Source: Undaria pinnatifida (taxonomy: Eukaryota > Sar > Phaeophyceae > Laminariales > Alariaceae). From it: a DNA stretch of 64,000 bases. Shown piece by piece: positions 34,902 to 46,900 of this stretch. How positions within the stretch are numbered: the stretch's first letter is position 1; every line of letters begins with the position of its first letter. The stretch covers positions 5,139,465 through 5,203,464 of the forward strand of contig JABAKD010000027.1 of NCBI GenBank assembly GCA_012845835.1, in the 5' to 3' direction. The translations under genes and the position numbers were made by a program. The notes beneath the pieces were generated by a model. It made no database searches and was not told the origin of the DNA. It saw nothing but the letters and a program-made list of their open reading frames with translations.

Positions 34902-37900
34902 CTGAGTGTACCGTAAGTGTAAAAAAGGTATATACGAGGCAGGCGCGCGGGGGGGGGTGGGGGGGGTGGGGGGGTGGGGGGGCGGTACTCATTTCATGCA
35001 TGGCCGTAGTCAACGACAATAATAGACCTACAATGCTGGGACGGAGCACGTTGGACTTTACCGACCGGGCAGATGTCGCGTGGGACAGGGGGAGGGGCAA
35101 AGGCGCGCTGTGTAGCGTGCAAGAGCAGCCGAAAAACGAGAAACGTCTTATCCAGCATTTTCGAGGGGTTGTATACAGATTGTTCGCATTTGGTTCGTCC
35201 TCACCTTGAAAGGTCGGGACAGGCCCCCGAATCCACCCGCCGGCAGCCTAGAACAGCCCGTCGCAAACTGCAAAAGCAGCGACCGCTCCTCCTTGGCCAA
35301 GCCCCGGACAACCGACCAGAACCAGCCTCGTAACGCCGACGTCGCCTCGCCGGAGAAAACCGTGTGCCTATCCGTTTTCAGGGCGTGGCACGAAAAAAAA
35401 AGTTATCATGTAAATCGCTTGGCTTTCCTCTTGATTCCGGCCCTACAACAGTAGCGCCTACCAGGTATGTAACTCCAGGGCGTGGCACGCACACACACCA
35501 AAACATAATTATCCTACAAAATCGCTGGGACTTCCCTCTGATTTCTGGCTCTAGTTTTAGCTGAGGGACTAGACTTACCAGTACCATGTGCCTGTTTTCC
35601 GGGCATGGCATACATGAAAAAAATAGTACAGCTGTCGCTAGGAACTCGACCAATTTGATACTTGTAACTGCCATCAACTTATACGCGCTAGTGGTTGTGG
35701 GACACTTCAGGCAATTCCAAAGGGTCCCTACTTTCTGGCGCGGTTTAACTCATATACGTGGTGTAAATTACACGGTGTAGATCGCGGGGCTTTCCTTTGA
35801 TTTCTGGCTCTAGTTTTGGCGAAGGTAACCGCTAATCGTGTCGGCCAATTGTGACAGTTGAACAGATAAAAGGCTGGGCCACTCAACTCTCCAAGAGGTC
35901 CAACACAACCTGCTTGTCGCCGATTTTGTCGTGCTCAGGGCCACTTGATGCGCGGCCCTTCCAAAGCGTCAAGTGACTAAACTCTCGGTTGATTCCGGGG
36001 AGCATCCTGAGGAGTCTACCTGCTTTTTCACTGTCCTATTGACCAAAATGCACATTTTGAGCACAAACATCGCAGTTCCTGGTGTCCAAAGCTTGGTTCC
36101 CATAATTTTTGGTCTAACCGACCTTTCCCAATCTTCAGGGTCGATCTCTCCCGGACCCGCCAGGAGCAGGCCCAGCTCGTTCTCGTTGAACATCTTCAGC
36201 AAACCCAAGGGTACCAGCCTTTCCAGCCCCTGGGCCATGGCACGGGCTTGCCGACGCCAGCGGCCATACGTGCGGCTTTCGAGAGCGAGCGCCGCGTACC
36301 GGTCCTTAGGCATTGAAACGAACACCAAAAACGAACAAAAACACACACAAATAGCAATTAGCAGGCATCAATGTTAATGGTCGTCTCGCGCAACTGTTTT
36401 TTCGGGGAGATAATGGGTATAACGGGGGTTGGTTAACCCCTTTAGAGCCCGAAAATCCCTGCCTACACCAATTCCAAGTAACTTGTGCCCCAAAAAGGGT
36501 TTCCAGCTGTACAGGGGCTAATAGCTCCACGGCTTTTCACGGGTCGGATTACTAGTCGCGGGACGGATCGGGTGAGGGTGATCCGACCCGACCCGACCCA
36601 ACTCGACCTGTGAGATTCGAAAACTTCCTAACCCGATCCCACCCGACCCGTGCGATTTCGAGCACCTTCTGACCCGACCCGGCTCGACCCACGAGTTTTT
36701 GAAAACCTCCTGGCCCGACTCACGGGCCGGGTCGTGAAAAGCCCTGAAAATTCCTTACTGTTGGAAGTAACGCGTAAAGCGGGGTTGGTTGATAAATACT
36801 TGGTACGTATTTCCGGAAATCTGGGAGACGGATACGTATTACACAAAACCGGCGGAAAAATTGCATTTGAAGAGAAGGCCACAAAATACGCAGTTAGATG
36901 CTGACGCCAGCAGTAGGAGGTTACAACACAATAGAGGGTTGTTGTTGGTGTGAATACCAACAAGAGGTGATAACATGATGGGGAGTTGGTGATACCCGAA
37001 ATAGATCAATAAAAAAGGGGGAACAAAGATGCCGGACACCCGACGGAAGCTACACTCAAACCGAAAAAAATAGCTCGAAACGAAATGTCGAACACGTGTC
37101 GGACCCCCCCCGGCCAAAAAGAAAATCTGGCAGATAAAACACTGGAGACAAGATAAAATAGCGAAATCAGAGCGCAGAACGGAGCGCGAAGGTGTACTAG
37201 TCAGACAATGTACGGGACGTGACACAACGCGGATCATTGCGATAAAATTGAATACCTAAACTAAACGAAGTACCTCGGGAGGGGGGGGGGGGCTCACAAC
37301 ATGGTATGTCGTTCGAAAACTACGAGTTTAACTATACCTACAACTAAGCACCCCGGGGGCAGGGGGGGGGGGCGATGAAGCGCACGCTCGCTAGCCGTTA
37401 ACGGTTTCACGTTTCGATACCGGCACCTTGTCGCTGTCAGTGACCTCACAAAGCATCCCGGGGGAGGGGGAGGGTATGCTCATTGTCACACATGATCGTG
37501 CCGCGCAGTGTCATACATGTCTTTAAGGCCATAGACCTTCGCATCCCTACAAAATGGGACGGCGTAGGTCGGGTTTTCACCGCGAAAGAGGCCGGGAGGG
37601 AGGGGGGGGGGGGGGGGGCGCGATGAAGTGCACACTCGCTAGCGGGTAACGACTTCACGTTTGGTTTCGCTACTGGCACCTTGTTGTCGTCGGTGACGTC
37701 ATCGTTTGGGTCAACGCCTCCCCCGTTGACGCAATACTGCAATTCCAAGCACCCGAAGGAGAGGCCTAGGTCATCGGCGCCCTGCGTTCCCAGCACTTGC
37801 TTCAGACTCCTGGGAAGACAGACCGTAGGCGAACGAAGTTTGCTTCAGTTTGGCCGGGGTTAGCGTTGTGTCATCTGGCCTTCTTGGATTGGTCCATTAT

Positions 37901-40900
37901 GCGGTTTGTATTGTTCCATTTGGCGCTTTGCATTGTCCATGTGGCGTTTCGCCGGCGGGTAACAACTCCAAAACAAGAGGACTACCGTTGTATGAGTGGA
38001 CGAACAGGGCGGGGGCTCGCGACGTTGCATTTGGTGTTTGGCGGGCGCACAACAACTCTAACTTGGAAAAAAAACGAATTAGCGTCGTACATACGGGGTG
38101 ACCAAAGAGTTCGTACGATCAATGACACTTGGGGCGGTGGAGGCGGCGGCGCTATGTGAAAGCTGCGCAAAGGTCTATACAGCCCTCTACACATGCAGAG
38201 TGCGACGACGACCATCTGACCGTGATCCGCCCGCCCCCTCCTCCTCTCTTCCCTTTCCCTTCCGTCTTTCCCCCCCCCCCCTTCTCCCTCCTCCCTCTTC
38301 CTCCCTCCCCCCCCCCTCCCTGATCGGTGAAAACCCGACGTGCTCCGTCCCGGCATCGGAAGGATTCCGGGGCCTATGATCTCAAGACTACTGTCATGCA
38401 TGATAACGACTACACCCCTCCCTTAAAGTGTATATATAATAGTTAGCCTCGGTTGGCAACGACGCTGTAAAACATAATATGTATATTGGGGTTGGCGTTG
38501 GTTGGCAACGACGCTGTAAAACATTTTATGTATATTGGCGTTGGCGTTGGTTGGCAACGACGCTGTAAAACATGCTAACCACTGCGTGAGCTAGACAACC
38601 AGGGTATCGTTGTTGTTTTTTTCGGTCACTATGATGGTTATCGAGCTAGGTCATATTGTGCGAGGTGGGGAACCCTAACTCCGCACAAGGGGAATGATCG
38701 CATCACGTAGTGAGAAAATGGTAAGGCACCCACGAGGCAGTTACATAGTAATACCCATTGGTGTGTCTGGAGTGGCCACACCTGAAAAATAAGTAGCTCA
38801 TTGGCGCTGTCATCCACAAGCAAGAAAGTAGGCACAAGGTGCCGAAGTAAGACTTACAGGCGGTCCTTGGAAGGATACAGTTCACCCTCCATGCGACTCG
38901 CCGAACACCTCACGGCGCTTCGCGCCGGGTGCAAGCAATGTCTGCCTGGTTGGTGAAAATCCGACGTGCTCCGTCCCGGCATAGTAGGGATGCGAGGGTC
39001 TATGGTCATACGATTACGGCCATGCACAAATTTATTACACCCCTCCCCCCCTCCTCTCCCCTCCCCCGGCCCCCAGCTTCGGGAACTCCTCTCACCGATA
39101 GTAAGTCTCATCCACCAGGTGCAGGTCGGCCAGGTGCACCTTCCGCGAAAGGACGGCTTTCCACACCACAGGGTTCAGGTTAAGATTAAGCACCTGGCAT
39201 GGAACGAATCATCGGATAGAGAAAGCTAAATTCGGACGCAGCATTCGTTGTGCAACAGGTTTCCGTGTACGGTACCCTCACAGTACCCTCACAGGGGTGT
39301 ACAATAGTGGCCCATCCAACGTACCAATAACACAGTCAAAAAGGACTATCGGCACCGGGGAGCCCTCGAGCAGGAAGCGGTCAATTTCAAAGTGTCGAAT
39401 CCGCGGGTCAAATCTGCGGGTCTGACCCGCGAGTCGGAAGAAATCAACTCGCGAATCAAAGTGGCCCGACCGGTCACGTGAACCATATCTCGCGAGTCAC
39501 GACCCGACCCCACCCGACCCATGAATTTCACAACCTCTTGACCCGACCGGGCCAACCAGCGAGATTTCATATCTTCTTCACCGGACCCGACCCTACCCGT
39601 CAGATTGTTAACCTCTTGACCCGACCTGACCCGACCCGTGAGATCTAGAAAACCTCCGGACGCGATCCGTGGGTCAGATCATGACCCGTGAAAAGCCCTG
39701 GCTACTGTTGCCTTACAAAAACCCCTACTTCTCTTAAATAGAGCTCTCTTAAATCGCAGCCGCGACAGTACGATACCGGGAATACGTTGGATGATTTAAG
39801 TTTGTTCTTGCGCTACACCCTTAAGCACTTCCCGGAGGGGAACCTTGTATAGATAAATATAGTGTGCGCAGGATACATTACTAACGGTCATGGCAGTGTG
39901 CTCCTAGATACCGGCTCGTGGCCAGCAGAGGGCCCCGGGGATCAATGCTACGGGCAGCGAGAAACGGCGAGCCCGACAAGGCGGATTTTGATGGGTATAT
40001 AGCACTATCCAAGCGACATAATCACGTGGCCATGTGTTACTATTTGGTCTAGTGGGTAGTACTGCACACTCTGAGTAACCAACCGGAGCATACCAAAACT
40101 GTGGCATGCCATATTTCCTCCCGGTTACGCTCGCTATGATCGAAAAAAAAAACATGTCCCCGAATCCAAAAACTTTTTCGTTGTTAACCAACCCTCTTTC
40201 CCCGTCTCCGCCCCCCCAACAAAGCAATAACAAAATTTGTTAAAAACTTCGAAGGACTTTCGAAGGTAGAAATGAAACCATTATGTCTTCCACCCCAATA
40301 AAACATGTATGATTCTACTGCTTTATGCCCTTACATACGCCCAATTATGACAGAATAAATGCTAACATAATGGATGAATATATATGCCCAACCTTGTTCC
40401 ACCCAAGGTTAGCCCCGATGACGATACCAAGCAGCTCGAACGCCCGAAGATCTTCTTGTTCTCGCCAACCCTTCCCCTTCACAGCACGCCCGCAACCACC
40501 ATAATCACCACTACCCCCGTCCCCAGGCTCCTCTCGCTCCACGGCACGCAAATCCCGCGGGCAGTACGAGGCCATACCCCCGTCCACCGGCACAAAAAAA
40601 GGTCCATTTTCTGCAACACCCTCCGTGTCGCGATTAGCAAACCCTGGGGTTTCCCATGACCAAGGCGGATGTGACGGCGATACGGGGACAACGAGATCCT
40701 CTGCGATCAATTCCCATGCCTCACGGTCTACCCCCGGGCCGTACCCAGCTTCTTGGTCAAAGTGGAACGAAGGTTGCCGAACCCTGGACACAGAGAGAAG
40801 GGGGCGGGGGGGAATCGCCCTTCATTACCGATTAACACGAAACATAACACATCCCCTCAGACAAATCTCCTACCTGGTAGTAGATTCGGTCGACAACGGC

Positions 40901-43900
40901 GAGAGTGTGTACGCAGAACGATGTGTCTACGGAATCTATCTCAATAATGTCTTTCCAAACCCACAGTTTTCCTTGTGGGTGTCGTTGCTTGTTTTGGAAG
41001 GAAATAGGCTCGACATTAGTCCTAGGGGACCTGTTATCTTGCGTGTTAACTTGGCATGCGGTACTCCGCCGGTGGCCGGGCATACGGAGTAGGTTTGTAT
41101 CGCGGGATTCAAAGGAAAATCAACAACGTGCTTGTTTGTTGGCTGGGGAGAGGATGTTCTATGAACGATGGCCACAACCAACACCACCATCACCTGGTCT
41201 AATGGTCGCCGCGCACCTATCCGTTAAGTATCCACTTCCTTGTCTACGATTCTTCCGTGCGGGTGTACAACGTCTGGAGCTGGCGATTTGTTTGCTATTG
41301 TTTCCTCCAACATTTGGTACCTACAGTAGAAACCGAAAGCAGTGAGCATTTTGTTTCGGTTGATGCTTGCCCCGCCCAATCCAGCAAGGCTGAGCAGAGC
41401 CAGGGCGCGCCCTACCCCGCCCCGCCCCGGACCCGACCGGGACCCGACAGGGACGGACACCACCACCACCGCCGCCATCACCATCGCTACCATCACCGCT
41501 ACGACCACCGCCGCTACAACCATCACCACCAACACCAACACCAGCACCATCACCGCCACTAACACCGCCACCACCGCCAGCGCCACCACCACCACCATCA
41601 CAACTAACACCACCAACACCAACACGAAAAACAATAGCAACACCACCACCGCTACTACCGCCACCACCACAAATACACCAACAATAACACCACCAACACC
41701 AATACCAACATCCGCAACACCAACACCACAAACACTACCACCGCTACCGCTACCACCGCCACGATCACAACCTACAACAACAGCCACAACACCACCACTA
41801 CCCCCGCCATCACCACCACCACCATCACCACAAGTACCACCAGCAATAACAGCAACAAGCACAAGCACAAGCACAAGAACAAGCTCAACGAGTACCAGAA
41901 CAAGAACAAAAAAACAAGATAGGAACGAAAATAACAACAACAACAACAACAACAACCGTCTTTCACCCCGCCAGCTATCAAACCTGAGCCACGCAGCCAG
42001 CCCGCCCTCGCCCCATCGATCAGCGGCGGCCGCCATCCACCGCAGCAGGGAGGTAAGCGTGATCCCGGGGCCGCGTCGGATGTCGATTCGGTCGCTGTAG
42101 TCGAACCCGAACCCGTCGGGCGGAGGCTAATAATTTTGTATTATAAGGTTGTAGGCGCGCGGAGGATGGGCGGGGGCGGAGAGCAACTTTTCAATTTTAG
42201 GTCAGCCGCGAGGGGGCTGGATGGGCGGGGGCGGAAGGGCAGATAATATGCATCAGATACAGGCGAACTGGGCAGGACATGGTACTACACACGACTACAG
42301 TGCGTGAGACCAACATAGAACCTGAGGTAAGAAATGAAAATCCGACAATAAAAAATACGCGACAGAGACTGATTCGCGTAGAAGTACTGTTTCTGTAACT
42401 TTAGGCTTGCGGGCGAGCAGGAGAGTGGGCGGAGGGAAGGAAAAAAACTGCATCACATGCAAACGAGAGAGGCCGAGATTACCACGACTACAGCAGTGCG
42501 CCACAGCAGATAAGACATTAGGAGTTAAGAAAAGTGGGCTAATCAAAATTGCACCAAACATAGTAAACTCGTTATTTTGTACCAAAATTAGTGTGGGGCA
42601 CACCCTGCCTTACTAACTAAGAATTTGAGCGTGGCCAAACAAGAAAAATTATTTCGTGTCTGGCCGAATAATAAAATGCTGCAAGACACTGGCGACGACT
42701 TCTTGCCCGAATGTGGGAAGGGGGTTTGGGGCGAGGAAGACGACCATGCAGGCGACCGAGCGCAGGGTTACGTGAGAGCGCATGCCTCCCAATATTCCCT
42801 CGGGAGTTGCGATCAACCCCACCGTTTCTAACCCTTGTAGAAACTACACCCAAACACAATTGTAGGGAAACCACTACCTGGTAGGAATTACAACCATGGG
42901 TTTTTAACAGGAGTAAAAGGGTTACAAAAACCCGTGTGGAGCTTCACCCTCGTTTTTGGAAAAGTGACGCGGAATTAATATGAGACAATTTTGCGGTTAT
43001 AACGGGGCTAAGGGTAACCCCGAGCTCACTCACGCTAGCCATGACGTTAAGGGTTGCGCGGGTCGCGAAGTCAGGGTTAGCCAGCAGCATCCGGAGCAGA
43101 TTCCTCTTGTTCTCAAAGTCCAACAATCCCGGCTCGTCCCTCAGGAAGCCGAGCGTTGTGAGCAGCAGACCGGGGTTTTTTCGGACGAACCTGAACCCCC
43201 CCGCCCCCCCGGCCACCGCGCCGACCGCAAACCCCGCGAAGAGAACAACACACAAAAAAAGAGGGTACATGTACACAAGTGTAATTCATATTTAATAGGC
43301 TAAATTAGGGTTCGGGGAGAGGTGGGCGTACACAATAAATTACTTCCGAGAGTTGGGGAGACGGCGGTATACGGGCCGTTCATTGAATAGGCGGAGTCTA
43401 ACACCTCTAAACCAAACGTTTCATCGTAAGAACTAGCTCAAAATGAAACAACCCGCCTGAAAAAACGTCAGTTGAAAGAAGAACAACGCATTCTTACGTT
43501 CAAGCACACACGGCAAACCACAGCACAACGCGGCGCGGAATCTCACACAACAGCTACCAGATGGTAATAAATAGCGAAGTCTCGACGGCGTGTTTAGTTT
43601 TGGCGACAATGTTCTACTGCGCTTGTGTTTTTGTTATTTGGTACCACCACTGCAGTTGAATTTCGTTTGAGCGAAAACAATCTCCACGCCATGAAAGGCA
43701 AAACGCTTCAAATCCACACACTCAGGGAATAACCCCCCGAGGTTCTCCCCATGCAACCGCAACTTCCGAACGTCCAACCAACAGTGTATACCGCCACCTG
43801 ACAAGAAAGCAAACGAGGCTATGACAAAACCCCATGTTTCATTGTCCCAACTTCGCACCCGTTAACGAGAGCGAAGAACGCCGGTACGGTAACCAAATTC

Positions 43901-46900
43901 CGCACAACCTCGACGACCCTCGGATGGTGGTTGCGGCCGTCGCTAGAGGACAGGACTTTGCCCAGGGCCTCAAGCTGCTTCTCGGGCTCGTGTCGAAGCA
44001 GCTCCAGTATAGCCCCCTCCTGCCGTTTGGACGTCGAGAGTTAAATAAGAAATGTGTGTGCTGCGGCGCAACTCAAGCCAAATGCGGACTGATTGCACGA
44101 TAGCCCCCCCCCCTAAATCAGCGATTTTTTTTTTCGAACATTTCATGCCTGCTCGACACGAGGAAGAATGGTACGAAAAGAATATATTCACGTAGTTTCT
44201 TGTTTGCAAAGGATAATCGAACGATGACGTCGGGGTGCCAAGGGGCACCGTATTTTAGGAGATACGACCGGGAACTGGTTTCAGAACCAGCGATTTCGTT
44301 GAAGAAAAGTTGAGGGAGCTACCGTACGTAGAACAACTCTGAGGTGCAACTGGCGCCAAATGAGGTGCAACTGGAGCAAAAAAAAAGGTGCAACTTGAGC
44401 CAAATGCGGTGCAACCTGAGCCGATGAGCTTCAACACATTTGGAATATCCATGTTTGCGGTTCAACCTGAGCCACATGCAATGAAGCCTGACCCAAACGC
44501 GGCGCAAGCTAAGCAAATGAGCTGCAACACATGTAGGTAATCTGCAGAAAATCTGCTAAAAGCGTAACATGGTTGTGCGGGGGGGGGGGCATCCCGGATT
44601 GTCCCCGAAACGGTCTACCCTTCACGCCGGTCCGATCCGACACGTGCATCGCTTTGTTTTCGTGCCACGCTACGTATGCGATCGGAAATCTTACCCACAA
44701 TGACAAGCCGCCACGCGGCAGAACGAGTCACGCTTCGGACAAAAACGTTTCCGAGGGTCCAGCCGCAATACCTACACTACCGCCTCTCTCATAGCCAAAG
44801 AATTGGTGTTGTTTCCTAGTTCTTACTTATCTTCTTTGCGTTGAGTCTTGCTATTTTTTTCGTACAACCGGTACGCTGGTATTTTATTTGCTCTCCTCTG
44901 TTCGTTTTTTGCGATTATTTTGGTTCCCCTGTTTCACATGTCCGTGACCACAGAACGTGCACCTGGTACCAGGTATATCCATTTCATATATGAAGAATCA
45001 GGATGAACACGTGGGTGATCTAATGATGTCGTTCGGTAGGCAGACCTGATTGAATGTGAAGACAACACACACAGACAAGAGACCGGGACTAACAACTTCG
45101 GGAAAATACCAAATTTCGGGAGTGTTGCACGAAAGTTACCATGGAACAAACACAACCTTTACCAAGCAAGAAATCTATCCCTGGCCAGTAGATGAGGTGT
45201 TTCCCTCGCGGGTCTGGCCGGGCACACCTAGCGAGGCTTCAAGACAGGCCTCGAGCGCACGCCAACACACCAACCCCCCAGCGCTCACATCACCCTATTT
45301 GCAGGCCGTGTCAAGCGGAAAAACAACAACAGTTGAGTTTTTTCCTGCTCTGCCCGGGAGCCCGGATTGAGACTTTTTTCATAAGCTTCCCAGCCGAAGG
45401 GCCCGGTTTGACACTTCTCAGACGATTCCGGCCAAGGGTCCGATTTAAGATATTTATCCGATGATTTCCAGATATTTCAAGAAATACATCAGAAAATTCC
45501 TGGATACGTCGGCTACGGCACGGTACCGTACGGCACGGCTGCGTTCTTCCGCGCGAATCTCACACCTTCCGGCCGTCGAAGTCGGCGTACATGACCGGAG
45601 TCCATCCTCGCCCGTCTAGAAGCACCGAGTTAGCCCCCTCGTCGAGAAGAAGGGTAACCTGGTATTTTGTAGGGGTGTTCACGGGTCATGACCCGTTTTC
45701 CACGTGTCGGGTGAGGAGGTTTTTAAAATCTCGCGGGGCGAGTCGGGTCGGGTCACGACGTGTTTATACTCTGACGGGTCGGGTCGGGTCGGGTCGGGTC
45801 GGGTCGGGTCGGGTCGGGTCGGGTCGGGTCGGGTCGGGTCGGGTCGGGTCGGGTCGGGTCAGATCTGGTTGGGTCAGGTTGAGTTGGGTCAGGAGGTTTT
45901 CTAATCTCACGGGTCGGATCTGGTGACCCCCGACCCGACCCGCGAGAAGTTACCCGATCCGTAGACGCCCGGTTATTGTGCATGTGCGTGTATCGATCGA
46001 CGGCGCACAGCAAAACATCCGTCGATGTTACACCATCAGGAGAGTCGCCGGTCTAATAATCCAATAGGCCTTGTAGAACATGCGCAACCGCAGGTATCGG
46101 CCAGTTTGCAATGCTGATATCTAGGGTATCGATTTGGTTTCTATTGGCGTCAACAAAAGCAATAACATCGTACATAAAACGCATGATTGCGCGGCCGCAC
46201 AATGAAAAGGATAAGAACATTTGACAGTCCATCAACTTGGTCGAACTCACAGCTGGCGTCAGGATAAACAACAACACGGTAGGAAAAAAACGCATGAATG
46301 AGCGACCGCACAATGGGCAAGAGGGTTGCCGAGAACGCACCATCTCTTTGTGGGACACGGCGGCGGCGAGGTGTAGCGGCGACGCTCCGTTTGCCGCGTC
46401 CCCACCGTTGATCATTGCACGGGCGTCCCATTCCGCGTCGGCACCTGCGAAAAACACATACGCCGTCCCCCCGCCCCCCCCAAAGCAGCATGAAGTGCGG
46501 TTGAACACTTGTAGGACTGCACGGGTGATTGTGGGCCAAAACACTTTAAATTCGACAAGGATCGTGTTTGGCAGCAGTAAAAAGGTTAAAGAGTCGCTTG
46601 TCCTCATTTTGAACTTGGCTGCTCGCGGTGACAACCCGCCTTAGGACACAAAAAACTGTGTGCGCTTGCTCATACAAGATAGACATCGATTTTATCTGGT
46701 GGCGATCGAACGCACGCCTACCGTTCAAATGTCTGCATAAGACGTATCAATAGGAGAGGAGAGGAGGGGGGAGGTTCAGGCACTTGATTGGACAAAATAA
46801 GCGAAAATTACGATATATATAGAACACGCGCGGCCGACGTAAAACGCAGCTTGCAGAGTTGATTATCGGTCAATTAATTGGAAGAAAACGCACAGCTGAC

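Noticed and set aside
38854-38960. Possible HECT exon (GELYPSKDR before a GTAAGT donor)
   Set aside because: The exons at 39193-39096 and 37809-37680 join exactly in phase and give continuous HECT consensus without it.
41224-42100. 250-270 aa frames rich in Thr (plus) or Val/Gly/Leu (minus)
   Set aside because: They translate the CAC/ACC triplet tract in a HECT intron. Only the right-hand 41984-42126 part of the minus strand is supported as an exon, in a defined phase.
43634-43858. Minus segment after a CAG acceptor reading [15 protein letters not shown]
   Set aside because: Not needed: the 44019-43859 and 43190-43034 exons join in phase directly, and no domain match was seen.
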